Source: Verrucomicrobiales bacterium (GTDB taxonomy: Bacteria > Verrucomicrobiota > Verrucomicrobiia > Limisphaerales > UBA9464). Taken from it: 32,491 bases of DNA. Positions 23,375-31,787 of this stretch are shown here, piece after piece (the first letter of the stretch is position 1; each line of letters begins with the position of its first letter). The stretch spans positions 1 through 32,491 of the forward strand of contig SXSK01000231.1 in assembly GCA_005793375.1 (NCBI GenBank), written 5' to 3'. The translations under genes and the position numbers were made by a program. Under the pieces are notes generated by a model. The model had not been told where the DNA came from and did not search any database. It saw nothing but the letters and a program-made list of their open reading frames with translations.

Positions 23375-25918
23375 TCACCGGTTCGGCGCCGGTAGCAACT
23401 CGATGCCCGAGTGATCGCTCCGGACCCGCATCCGGATACATCGAATTCCATTGGATTTGGCGTCCTGTGTCCGGTGACCGCCGGTGGCCAGATAGGTGAT
23501 GAAGAGCGAACCGTCTGCCAATTCCATCGCTTTGCCGTAGCCATAGGCGTTGTCGACCAAGAATCCGTGGTCCTTGGCAGGCGCCAACCAAGTGTGCCCG
23601 CCATCTCGGCTAAAGATCACACGGAGGCCACCACGCCCCGGGGCGTACGAGCCATGAAGGCATAGCAGCGTTCCGTCGCGCAGTACCATCAGACTGGGCG
23701 CAAACAGACGCATGCCAAAGGTGACGGGCTTGGTCCACGAACGTCCTTGGTCACTGGACCAGCTGATATCACCTTCCGGACGCGCCATCATGACCCAGCG
23801 GCCGTCCGACAGTTCGGCGACCGTCACTTCCTGCATGTCATGATCGGTTCCCAGCGTGGAGACCTGCTCCCAGGTCAATCCACGGTCTTTGCTTCGAAAA
23901 AATCCGGCTTGATCCGGAGGACCGGTTTTCGGGCGACCATTGATCGCGACCACCACGGAACCGTCTCGTAATCGCATCAACGGGCCGTCTGTTTCGTCAT
24001 ACAAGAACGGTGTTTGGATCTGGCGTGGTTTGGATTCCCAAGATCGTCCACCATCGAATGATCGGATGATATGGACGCGTGCAGCCCCTTTCGGATCGTT
24101 CACCAGATCCCCATTCTCTGGCTCGCCGGGATACGAAAAGAAGGAGCACAATAAGGTGCCATCGGACAGCTCGATAAATGCTGGATGCCGGTCGTCATCC
24201 GCAGTGTCCACCAGGGTTTCGGGTTTGCTCCAGGTTCGCCCTTCATCCGTCGATCGAGTGATCATCGCTCTCCCGCCAGTTGGTGCGATGATGTCGCCTG
24301 GCATTCCCATCTTTACATATTCGTCCAAGGTCTTCTTGGAGTAATGGAAGGGAGTCGGTGGTGACGCGTGCCAAAACCCAGCGTTGAACCCCACGAGCCA
24401 TGTACCATTCCTTAATCGAATCGGAGATTCCCAGCCCACAAACCCGCCATAACCCGGGAATGGATCCGGTTGGTTCACGCCCGGCCCGATCAAGACACCA
24501 CGGCAGTCGTCGGGTTTCAATTTGGATTCCCCATTGGTGAGAACAGCCACCGTTGGCGGCTTGGCCACTTGTGGCGCTCGATGTGTCCCCCGCACACGCG
24601 TCCCCCGACTTCGAGGCCCCTCCAAACCCGCCCCGTTGATCATCGAAATGGAATACCTGCCGGTGTGTTGAAGCAGCGTGGCGTCCAAATATCGCAGCGG
24701 CGGCGGGTTCGGAACGGGTGAATCGTGGTAACTCAATCCCTGGAACTGAGCGTACCCACTAAGATCGTCAGGGTTCTGAGGCAATCGCGCCAAAACGGTT
24801 CCATCCCGATACAAAATAAACTGACGGACCCCGCTTTCAAAATCTGCGACTGCTTCCCATTCGAGGACTATTCCATCCGGCGTTTCCTCAACTCGGGTAA
24901 ACTGTGGGGCGCTCTTGGGTGGCGTCTGGTCGACGGTCTTGCCGGTTGTGACGTAGGCTTGAAATGCCTTGGCCGACGCTTGGTCGGGAAGCCAAGAATC
25001 GCCGTTCGACCCGGCGTTGGTTGCATCGAGAAGGGTTTTACCCGTCTGCCACTGCCCCCGCCACCCTCCCTTGGGTTTCAGCGGCTTCAGAGTGATGCCT
25101 GAGGTTGGAAGACGCAGGCGCAGACAGGCATCAAAATAGGGAATGGCGAAGAGACGAGAATTTCTACAATCATGATTGGAGAACGGATCCGGAGCAAACA
25201 CCACAGGCGAACCCTGAGCCCGGAACTGATCGAAGAATATCTCACTGGTCACCCATGCCCCATTGAATCTTACATCTCCGCGTTCTTTGAGACCGGGATT
25301 CAAAACAATGGGCACGCTGAACGCCGAAGCGGGGTACTGAGGTGTCGGAATCTCGCCTTTCATCCACGCGTTGGCGGCGGTACCGGATCGACAAAACACG
25401 GCAACGATCCGATGCGGATGGTTCTCCAGCATGAGGGACGCCCAGAAGCCACCACCGGAGTGTCCCCATAAACACCAGGATGCGGTCGCGAGTTCCGGGT
25501 GACCGCTATCTCGTGCGAGATCCACCAATGCATTTTCAAAAACGACTCCCGAACCGCGCCGTGGGTCGCACCAACGACGACAATCAGTTCCATCGCCAGC
25601 GTAGTAACGAGGCGAAAGAAGCGCCGCGTGATGTCGAGTCGCCAGCGCCTGCCAGTGCAAATCGAGGGCCGCCGCTTCACCGGACCGCTCGGCGCCATCC
25701 CCACAGCCATGCTGATGCACAATGACCGCTCGAATACGTCCGACCTTCGGAGGCAGCCACAGATGAAACGTCGCAGGGACATCCAACTCACCGGCGGCCG
25801 TCGAAGCGGGATATCGAACCGTCCAAATTTGCGCGTCAATCGATAGAAACCCAAAGACTGTCAGCGCCAGAAACCAGCACGCCCAATGGCAACGAGAAAA
25901 GTAGTCGCGGGAACACAC
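23375..25918 (-). CDS. Esterase-sialidase fusion: alpha/beta hydrolase plus exo-sialidase domain
   Basis: 847 residues with a signal-like N-terminus (CWFLALTVFGFLSIDAQ). Part one, to about 300, is an alpha/beta hydrolase: VIVHQHGCGDG oxyanion-type turn, the nucleophile elbow GHSGGG with S154, and a late histidine in SNHD (H249). Part two, about 335-440, resembles a fibronectin type III module. Part three, about 470-847, is a sialidase/BNR propeller: an Arg-bearing strand WESPIRLRNGTWLVGF and five Asp boxes (STDEGRTW, SFDGGRSW, SKDRGLTW, SSDQGRSW, SRDGGHTW). Together this suits removal of an ester (for example O-acetyl) and then a sugar from the same glycan; substrate is inferred. It lies 90 nt behind the TonB receptor gene, likely co-transcribed. 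Confidence 0.82.
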   Translation of the reverse strand: MCSRDYFSRCHWACWFLALTVFGFLSIDAQIWTVRYPASTAAGELDVPATFHLWLPPKVGRIRAVIVHQHGCGDGAERSGEAAALDLHWQALATRHHAALLSPRYYAGDGTDCRRWCDPRRGSGVVFENALVDLARDSGHPELATASWCLWGHSGGGFWASLMLENHPHRIVAVFCRSGTAANAWMKGEIPTPQYPASAFSVPIVLNPGLKERGDVRFNGAWVTSEIFFDQFRAQGSPVVFAPDPFSNHDCRNSRLFAIPYFDACLRLRLPTSGITLKPLKPKGGWRGQWQTGKTLLDATNAGSNGDSWLPDQASAKAFQAYVTTGKTVDQTPPKSAPQFTRVEETPDGIVLEWEAVADFESGVRQFILYRDGTVLARLPQNPDDLSGYAQFQGLSYHDSPVPNPPPLRYLDATLLQHTGRYSISMINGAGLEGPRSRGTRVRGTHRAPQVAKPPTVAVLTNGESKLKPDDCRGVLIGPGVNQPDPFPGYGGFVGWESPIRLRNGTWLVGFNAGFWHASPPTPFHYSKKTLDEYVKMGMPGDIIAPTGGRAMITRSTDEGRTWSKPETLVDTADDDRHPAFIELSDGTLLCSFFSYPGEPENGDLVNDPKGAARVHIIRSFDGGRSWESKPRQIQTPFLYDETDGPLMRLRDGSVVVAINGRPKTGPPDQAGFFRSKDRGLTWEQVSTLGTDHDMQEVTVAELSDGRWVMMARPEGDISWSSDQGRSWTKPVTFGMRLFAPSLMVLRDGTLLCLHGSYAPGRGGLRVIFSRDGGHTWLAPAKDHGFLVDNAYGYGKAMELADGSLFITYLATGGHRTQDAKSNGIRCIRMRVRSDHSGIELLPAPNR

Positions 25919-26008
25919 GCAGCTAATTTCAACGAAATTCGTCGCCCTGTCGACCTCTCGCCACCATTGACGTTTTGTAGCGCACGCAGCCGGCTGCCGC
26001 CCTCTATC

Positions 26009-28189
26009 CTAAAAACGCCACTCCGCGGATACCTTGATGTTTCGACCAGGTTGATTAAAGCCGCTGCCATGGATTCGGTAATCGATGTCCAAAGCATTCT
26101 CCAACGCCACCGTCGCAAAAAGCCTTTGGTTCCAAGCGTAACCCGCGCGGAAGTTCAGCGTGGCCCACCCAGGGGTGCCGCCCGGCGGGATTCGCTGGGT
26201 ATCTCGAGCGTCGTCTGGGGACAGGCGATCCTGCTTCTCCATCGCCAATCCGTAAACTTCGGTGAAAAAACCCGTTTCAAATATGTCCCAGCGCAGCCCG
26301 GCCAATCCAGTGAGCGGAAGCATCCGACTCATGGGAGCACGCACACTGGCTGAATTTGAACTTGGAAACGTGTCGGCCTGCCCTTCCTGCCAAGCGAAAT
26401 TACCAAACAACCTGAAACCCTCGCCCAGGATCGCATGCCCCGAAAGTTCCACGCCGTGCAACCATCCCTGACTGGCATTTTGCTTTGTGACTTCGTTCGC
26501 ACCATTCACAATGGATCCCGTTGGAGTTCGGACGATGAGATCATCAATGAATGTGTGATAGAACACCGCTTCGGCGCCCCAATTTTTATGCGCCGTCTTT
26601 ATCCCGACGTCGACCGTGATGAAATGCTCCGGCTTGAGATCCAGGGCCGCAGTTTCCAATTCGCCACTTCGAGCAATATCAAATCTCGTCAGGTCACTCA
26701 AATTGGGAGCGCGAAAGGATTGGGATGCTCCCGTGAAAACAGCCCAATGCTCCGCTTCGTCCGCGTACCACAGAAGCCGGCCAGAACCGACAGCGTTCGC
26801 CCAGTTATCTTGAAACGAAGTCGCTAGTCCAGTCCGTGGATCTCGCAGCGCTCCCGCGTCCGCCTGAGCCCAATTGAATCGACCTCCCAAGGTAAAAATC
26901 AGCCGATCAGCCAGTGGAAATTCATCCTGCACAAAGGCTCCCAATAGGTCGTAGCTCGCATCGTCCGCAACCGGCCCTTGGATGGCTGTCGACGTCAACT
27001 TCCCTGCGGCATCAAAATTGCGTTGGGAGGAACCCACCAAGTCGTGATAGTGCTCCACGCCATACATCCATTGCCCAAATCGCGACGGGCTCACACCCTG
27101 CAATGAAATACCGATCGTATCAACGTCGACATTATTTCGTTGTTGCGTGCCATTCGCACGTTCGACGAACTGCCGCTCAGCTTGAGCGTGCCACGAAACG
27201 GTGGCGACAAACTCATCGTTTCGTTCCGTTTCATGGGACAATCGCGCGTAGGTCAATTCCCGACTCTGGTCGAACAGATGCCGCAAGTCCGTTCCACGGG
27301 ACAGGCCTTCCCAGGTGAGGCCATAAATGGTGCGGTGCGTTCGTTCCACGTCATTTTGCTCGGTCCGTTGATAAGCCAGCGTCAGCTTGGTACGCGGTCC
27401 AAAAAAATATTCAGCCTTGGTATCGGCATCGAACTGATCAAAGCCTGTGCGCACTTGGCGGCCCACCTTACTTCCACCTTCCACATCGCCAAATTCCTTC
27501 CCGCTGAGCCCCAGCGCCATACCCCACTCCCCGACTTTCGCGCCACTGAACTCCCCACGCCCTAAGTGGGCGCGCTCGGCGGAGCCGAAGCGATAATACG
27601 TCGCCCCACTCCAGAGGAGCGAGTCTCCTGTCCCATACCGCGGTCCACGCATCTGCGCGTTGACAACGCCCCCGATGGCATCACTCCCGTACATGACCGA
27701 TCCAGGACCTTTGACAATTTCCAAATGATTCACGGCCAGGGGATCCACCGTGCTCCAGTATTGATTGGGCCCTTCGCGAAACGTCGAATTATTGAGTCGG
27801 ATTCCATCCACCAGCGCCAACGTTCGAAATCCAGTGAACCCTCGAATATACGGCGACCCTTGTCCGCGGGCGGTTTGTTGGACGAGCACACCAGTCACCT
27901 TCATCAGGCTCTCCGGCAAGGTGGCGTCCATCGACTCCAAGCGAATGACGTTTCTATCAATTTTTTGAGCTGAAAATGGCAGTTCCATATCGTGCTCTTC
28001 ATGCCGCGTGGCGGTTACAATCACGGTGTCGAGGTTGGTAATGGCCTTCCTGGCTGGATTTACCTCCATGTCAACCGAGGCTCCCTCACTTTCCGCAAGG
28101 CTTGTCGTTGATGGCAGAAAAGCCGCGCATATCGTTAACGCGGAGAATCTGCTGAAAAACTGAGGTCTCATAATGAAACGGCAAATCAC
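26009..28189 (-). CDS. TonB-dependent outer-membrane receptor
   Basis: 726 residues. Signal peptide near the N-terminus (SALTICAAFLPSTTSLA), then a TonB box (DTVIVTATRHE). The plug domain has SPYIRGFTGFRTLALVDGIR and EIVKGPGSVMYGSDAIGG; a 22-strand barrel ends in the usual terminal Phe (SAEWRF). The barrel holds a FRAPNLSDL motif shared by heme, siderophore and cobalamin receptors, so the ligand cannot be told. The GTG at 28189 has AGGAAGG shortly before it and is chosen; the ATG at 28171 is the alternative. It is followed by the esterase-sialidase on the same strand, which points to a glycan or glycan-linked ligand, but there is no SusD-like partner. Confidence 0.9.
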   Translation of the reverse strand: MICRFIMRPQFFSRFSALTICAAFLPSTTSLAESEGASVDMEVNPARKAITNLDTVIVTATRHEEHDMELPFSAQKIDRNVIRLESMDATLPESLMKVTGVLVQQTARGQGSPYIRGFTGFRTLALVDGIRLNNSTFREGPNQYWSTVDPLAVNHLEIVKGPGSVMYGSDAIGGVVNAQMRGPRYGTGDSLLWSGATYYRFGSAERAHLGRGEFSGAKVGEWGMALGLSGKEFGDVEGGSKVGRQVRTGFDQFDADTKAEYFFGPRTKLTLAYQRTEQNDVERTHRTIYGLTWEGLSRGTDLRHLFDQSRELTYARLSHETERNDEFVATVSWHAQAERQFVERANGTQQRNNVDVDTIGISLQGVSPSRFGQWMYGVEHYHDLVGSSQRNFDAAGKLTSTAIQGPVADDASYDLLGAFVQDEFPLADRLIFTLGGRFNWAQADAGALRDPRTGLATSFQDNWANAVGSGRLLWYADEAEHWAVFTGASQSFRAPNLSDLTRFDIARSGELETAALDLKPEHFITVDVGIKTAHKNWGAEAVFYHTFIDDLIVRTPTGSIVNGANEVTKQNASQGWLHGVELSGHAILGEGFRLFGNFAWQEGQADTFPSSNSASVRAPMSRMLPLTGLAGLRWDIFETGFFTEVYGLAMEKQDRLSPDDARDTQRIPPGGTPGWATLNFRAGYAWNQRLFATVALENALDIDYRIHGSGFNQPGRNIKVSAEWRF

Positions 28190-28434
28190 GATCCTTCCTG
28201 CGTCACAAGACTGACTAATTCAACCCTCACCAAGGCAAACTCGGGCGGAATGCAGCCGCCTAATAGTTCACATGCACGCCCCACCGAAGAATGATTAACG
28301 CAAAACTCCCACAGAACCGAACTTGCGGTCAAGTAGACGGAGATGAACTAATCGGATCGTAACCGATGACACCGACAGTTGACTCCTCGATGAACTTCAA
28401 CGCATGGTTGTTGAAATTCCAGAAAGCAACGACT

Positions 28435-29196
28435 ATGCGCAACCCACTTCTTCCTCTCCTCACGTTTGCCGCGAGCCTAAGCTGTGCGCAACTCTTCATC
28501 GCGACGGCTGCCGATCTCGAGCCCGGCTTCAAGAGTTTGTTCAATGGCAGGGACCTCAGCGAATGGGATGGCAATCCGAAGCTTTGGACGGTGCGCGACG
28601 GCACCATCACCGGTGTCACCGGAAGCGACGCCGATACCAAGATCAATCACAATACCTTCCTGGTCTGGAAAGGCGGCGACATTGGGGACTTCGAATTGCG
28701 CCTCTCGTATCGAATCGAAAAAGGCAACTCCGGTATCCAATACCGAAGCAAGGTGACTCAGACAGGCAAGTTCGGTCCCATCGTCGGCGGATACCAGGCC
28801 GACTTCGAAGCGGGGACGACCTACACTGGCATTCTCTACGAGGAAGGTGGCCGCGGTATCCTCGCCCAACGCGGACAAAAAACCGTCATCAAAGAAATCG
28901 AAGAAACCAAAGACGGGAAGACCCAGAAAAAGACCAAGGTCGAGGTCACCGGCTCGGTGGGCGACACAAAGGAGATTCAGTCCAAGATCAAACACGAGGA
29001 CTGGAACGATTACGTCATCATTGCCAAAGGCAATCACCTCCAGCACTTCATCAATGGCCACCAGACCGTGGACGTCATCGACCAGCAGTCCGCAAACGCA
29101 GCTAAATCAGGCGCACTTGCCCTCCAAATTCACGTCGGGCCGCCCATGGTCGTTCAGTTCAAGAACATCCGCATCAAGAAACTATCCAGCAACTAA
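28435..29196 (+). CDS. DUF1080 (3-keto-disaccharide hydrolase-like) exported protein
   Basis: 253 residues from the ATG at 28435, which starts a signal peptide (MRNPLLPLLTFAASLSCAQL, ending near ATAA). The ORF is open 23 codons further upstream without a better start. The domain is the concanavalin-like DUF1080 fold: PGFKSLFNGRDLSEWDGNPK, LWTVRDGTITGV, DFELRLSYRIEKGNSGIQYRS, and the final HVGPPMVVQFKNIRIKKL. Relatives are secreted and are proposed to cleave 3-keto-disaccharides or to bind glycans; that assignment is from the family, not from this sequence. It is divergent from the TonB receptor, so both may answer to the same signal, with 246 bp between their starts. No riboswitch or known operator was recognised there. 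Confidence 0.9.
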   Translation: MRNPLLPLLTFAASLSCAQLFIATAADLEPGFKSLFNGRDLSEWDGNPKLWTVRDGTITGVTGSDADTKINHNTFLVWKGGDIGDFELRLSYRIEKGNSGIQYRSKVTQTGKFGPIVGGYQADFEAGTTYTGILYEEGGRGILAQRGQKTVIKEIEETKDGKTQKKTKVEVTGSVGDTKEIQSKIKHEDWNDYVIIAKGNHLQHFINGHQTVDVIDQQSANAAKSGALALQIHVGPPMVVQFKNIRIKKLSSN

Positions 29197-29424
29197 CGAG
29201 CATGATGCCAGAGCGTTCACCCACCTTCCCAATCCGCCGAGGGCCACTCCGTCCTTTGTCGATATAGATTGAGTCGGTACGCTGAATGCAGCAAGCGGCT
29301 ACCTTCCAATCGCGGAAGAAGAATCTTAGTCCGTGTGGCTCCCGACCGCTTTTTATATGGATCGGGTGACTGTTTGCAGAATTGCAAGCACGTCCATTTT
29401 TGCCTAGCCTGACTCGCATTCGAA
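29197..29424. other. Short intergenic region without gene
   Basis: Between the DUF1080 gene and the nucleotidyltransferase gene. No T-run hairpin or coding signal was found. It should contain the promoter for the nucleotidyltransferase unit. Confidence 0.4.
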
Positions 29425-29973
29425 ATGGCGCTGAAATTACAACTCGACGGAGAAGCCTGGATGATCGTTCTCGGTGACCTGGCCCATGCTCTCGGTAAGG
29501 AGGGTTCGCCGCTCCGGCTCTGCCTCATCGGTTCCGCAGCCTGTCTTTTCGGTGGCATGGATGGACGCACGTCGGCCGACCTCGATATTTGGAAGCCTGC
29601 CAGCGATTACGACCGAATCGAACTTCAGCGTGCGGCGGAAAAAGCCGGACTGCTCTTTGATCCCAAACAAACGGTCGAACCTGACCGTCCCTACCTTCAA
29701 CTCATCGAGCCAGGGCTGACACAGCTTGGCGAATTTGAGCCGGTGTTCATTGAGCGAATGGGGCGGCTGCACCTGTATCGTCCGCCGGTGGAAAACCTCG
29801 TCGCTGCTAAGCTCATCCGATGTGAACAGAAAGATTTAGGCGACATCCAGTTTCTCGTCAGCCGCCATCGTCCCGACTTGCTCCGCATCCATGAGATAAT
29901 CAAGAGGTTTCCCTTGCCCGCCCGTGAACGTGCCACGGAAAACCTTGTTTATCTCGACGTGTTGGAAACTTGA
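29425..29973 (+). CDS. DUF6036-like nucleotidyltransferase
   Basis: 182 residues. The segment LCLIGSAACLFGGMDGRTSADLDIW carries the minimal nucleotidyltransferase signature: a Gly-Ser pair, then 12 to 14 residues later D-L-D. This is the pattern of MNT/AbiEii-type nucleotidyltransferases and of DUF6036. Later segments include VENLVAAKLIRCEQKDLGDIQFLV, also typical of the AbiEii-like group. A third acidic residue is not certain. AbiEii-type enzymes transfer nucleotides to RNA or proteins in toxin-antitoxin or defence settings; this one may do likewise with the small partner directly downstream (2-nt gap), but no experiment is known to me. The ATG at 29425 has no obvious strong ribosome site. 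Confidence 0.75.
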   Translation: MALKLQLDGEAWMIVLGDLAHALGKEGSPLRLCLIGSAACLFGGMDGRTSADLDIWKPASDYDRIELQRAAEKAGLLFDPKQTVEPDRPYLQLIEPGLTQLGEFEPVFIERMGRLHLYRPPVENLVAAKLIRCEQKDLGDIQFLVSRHRPDLLRIHEIIKRFPLPARERATENLVYLDVLET

Positions 29974-29975
29974 AA

Positions 29976-30230
29976 ATGAATGCGCGTGAAGAAGAATTGA
30001 CCGCTCGCGCCCTGTTGGCCGACCCAGAGCAAGTGAATATTTGTTTCCAGCAAAAACGATGGGCGGACTTGGCCGCGCTCGTGCGCTTCGCGCGGCGCGA
30101 CGTGCCGGTGGAACTCGCCCAGACTGATCCTGCCCTCTATCGGCAGCTCCGAGAGCAGATCACGCGCTTCTTTCTGCGCGGCGGCGATGTGCTGTCGCTG
30201 AAAAAACTCGAAGCGATGGCTCGCGGGTGA
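29976..30230 (+). CDS. Small partner protein (84 aa) of the nucleotidyltransferase
   Basis: Starts MNAREEELTARALL at 29976, 2 nt behind the stop of the nucleotidyltransferase gene; a TTG at 29970 overlaps that stop and is less likely. The protein is helical and charged (PEQVNICFQQKRWADLAALVR, LYRQLREQITRFFLRGGDVL) and has no DNA-binding motif that I recognise, signal or membrane part. No family is recognised. The gene order and near-overlap suggest co-translation. In a toxin-antitoxin reading, either one could be the antitoxin; the sequence does not settle it. Confidence 0.6.
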   Translation: MNAREEELTARALLADPEQVNICFQQKRWADLAALVRFARRDVPVELAQTDPALYRQLREQITRFFLRGGDVLSLKKLEAMARG

Positions 30231-30232
30231 CT

Positions 30233-30328
30233 TCAACACACCGCCTCGGCGATCGGATCGTAATCCGTGTGGCCCACGATCTTCACATCGGCGAATTCTT
30301 CCGGCGGATTTTGTGGTAGACCTAACAT
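30233..30328 (-). pseudogene. Possible gene remnant (31 aa)
   Basis: On the minus strand a short ORF starts MLGLPQNPPEEF and ends VGHTDYDPIAEAVC before a TGA at 30235-30233. Its composition looks like the end of a real protein and not like noise, but I do not recognise the family. An in-frame stop lies 9 nt upstream of the ATG. It overlaps nothing and faces the small partner gene tail to tail; it may be debris left by recombination beside the tRNA-Leu. Confidence 0.3.
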
Positions 30329-30401
30329 TGGGCATGGTCAGGTGGCGATGAATCGAGGGTGTGGTTTACATTCCTCGGAGAGCTGGGAGTGATTCTGAAG
30401 T

Positions 30402-30489
30402 TGGTGCCGACGGCGGGGGTCGAACCCGCACGGCCATTACTGGCCAGGGGATTTTAAGTCCCCTGTGTCTGCCATTCCACCACGTCGGC
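30402..30489 (-). tRNA. tRNA-Leu (TAA)
   Basis: On the minus strand 5' GCCGACG (30489-30483) pairs with CGTCGGC (30412-30406); discriminator A at 30405 and encoded CCA at 30404-30402. Anticodon loop CTTAAAA within stem GGGGA/TCCCC gives TAA. A long variable arm of class II type (GGCCAGTAATGGCC) and T arm GGGTTCGACCCC confirm tRNA-Leu. The 5' end faces the right-hand integrase, which is less usual than the 3' end. Confidence 0.95.
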
Positions 30490-30490
30490 T

Positions 30491-30507
30491 TGGTTGATTT
30501 ACAACCA
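30491..30507. repeat. Inverted repeat at the tRNA-Leu 5' end (possible att core)
   Basis: TGGTTG (30491-30496) and CAACCA (30502-30507) are perfectly complementary around ATTTA. The repeat begins 2 nt from the tRNA 5' end. Two short inverted arms around a 5-nt centre resemble a small tyrosine-recombinase core site, although most have longer arms and a 6-8 nt centre. It could equally be part of the tRNA leader. Confidence 0.35.
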
Positions 30508-30537
30508 CTTACAGATACGTAAAACGCTTTCCCTTGC

Positions 30538-30569
30538 AACTGTCACGGTAACTGTCACGGTAACACGGT
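30538..30569. repeat. 12-bp tandem repeat directly before the integrase start
   Basis: AACTGTCACGGT occurs at 30538-30549 and again at 30550-30561, and a shortened unit AACACGGT at 30562-30569 runs into the ATG at 30570. The repeat occupies the place where a ribosome site should be. It may be an arm-type binding site for the integrase or its excisionase, giving autoregulation. Confidence 0.7.
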
Positions 30570-31760
30570 ATGAAACGCGCTGAAACGCGGTGCAACCCTG
30601 AACTGGTCGGTGATGATGCCAAAAAGTCATCTTACGTGGATGCACCATACGAACAGGTCTATGACGGCCGCAAGCAACGTGTGCGAGGACTTTGGAAGCG
30701 GGGGCCCATGTTCTACGGCCGGTTCCAAGCCACCGACCAAGCTGGACGGAAACGGGATGTGTTTCGGTCGCTGGAAGGAGTGGAGACGGTACCGGCCGCC
30801 AAAGCCACATTGCAACGGCTCCGGGAGGAGTCCAACCACCGAACCATCCCAGTGGCGGGTCGATGCCCCACCTTCGCGGAGTACGCAGACCGCTACCTTG
30901 CCGAGGTTTCACCAACCAAACGATTGGCGACTGCTCGCAAGGAAAGAACTCACCTGGAGTGGTGGAAAGAGCGACTGGGATCGCTCACCCTCCGACAAAT
31001 TCACCGAACCCATGTGAATTCGGGGATCGGTGATCTCACGAAAAGCAAACTCAGCAATCGGACCGCCAATCTCTACACCATCTCCCTGCGCGGAGTTTTG
31101 AAGCGAGCCGTGGAAGAGGGGCTTATTCGGGATCTTCCAACACACGGCCTGAAGCCGTTGAAAGTCGCCAGCAAAAAACGCGAACTCATCGACATGATGA
31201 CTTTCACCAAGCTCTTGGAAGCCTCCAGTGCTGCAACGAAAAACTCTGTCCAGTTTAAGGACTACTACCGCTTCTTGCTTTTCTCAGGAGCACGCGAAGC
31301 CGAAGCTCTCTGCATCCGATGGGCGGACGTGGATTTTACAGGGAAGCAAGTCACGATCGGATGGGATGGAGGGACCAAGAACCATGAGGCGCGACGCGTG
31401 GACTTCAATCCTCCGCTCGAATCCCTTTTGTCTGAAATGTATGCACGCAGAGCCCCAGATTCACAATGGCTTTTCCCGAGTCCCCAGCGAGGGGACCAGG
31501 ATGGGCACGCCAAGACGTTTCGGGAAAGCCTGAGGCAATCATGTGATGCCGCTGGGGTTCCTCGCTTTGGGTTTCACGATGCAAGACACGCATTCATTTC
31601 CCAGTGTGTCATGGCTGGAATTGACTACATGACGATTGCCAAGTGGGTGGGCCACAAAGACGGAGGCGTGTTAGTTGGCAAAGTTTACGGACACATCGCT
31701 AATGACCATCGACGAAACATGGCCTCACGATTTGCTTATCCGCTAGAAGCATCGGCTTAA
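30570..31760 (+). CDS. Tyrosine-type recombinase/integrase (complete catalytic set)
   Basis: 396 residues. The catalytic domain has R242 (FSGAREAEAL), the beta-hairpin K270 (GGTKNHEARR), H336 and R339 (FHDARH), H362 (WVGHKDGG) and the nucleophile Y373 (KVYGHIAND). An N-terminal arm-binding-like part (LWKRGPMFYGRFQATDQAGR) precedes the core-binding part starting near TFAEYADRYL. All residues needed for strand exchange are present, so the gene should be functional. No ribosome site is seen before the ATG at 30570 because the 12-bp repeat lies there; the next in-frame ATG is residue 47, which would delete part of the arm domain. Likely role: integration and excision of the right element. Confidence 0.88.
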   Translation: MKRAETRCNPELVGDDAKKSSYVDAPYEQVYDGRKQRVRGLWKRGPMFYGRFQATDQAGRKRDVFRSLEGVETVPAAKATLQRLREESNHRTIPVAGRCPTFAEYADRYLAEVSPTKRLATARKERTHLEWWKERLGSLTLRQIHRTHVNSGIGDLTKSKLSNRTANLYTISLRGVLKRAVEEGLIRDLPTHGLKPLKVASKKRELIDMMTFTKLLEASSAATKNSVQFKDYYRFLLFSGAREAEALCIRWADVDFTGKQVTIGWDGGTKNHEARRVDFNPPLESLLSEMYARRAPDSQWLFPSPQRGDQDGHAKTFRESLRQSCDAAGVPRFGFHDARHAFISQCVMAGIDYMTIAKWVGHKDGGVLVGKVYGHIANDHRRNMASRFAYPLEASA

Positions 31761-31787
31761 AAACATCACCGCGAAACAAAGCAGACG

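Noticed and set aside
28190-28434. Cobalamin or other riboswitch upstream of the TonB receptor
   Set aside because: I looked for B12-box, TPP and similar consensus elements on the minus strand and saw only one small GGCGG/CCGCC hairpin.
28404-29105. Second long plus-strand ORF (233 aa) overlapping DUF1080
   Set aside because: Arg/His/Gln-rich shadow frame; the DUF1080 frame has a signal peptide and family motifs.
30538-30569. CRISPR-like repeat
   Set aside because: Units are 12 bp and directly adjacent without spacers; no cas genes are present.
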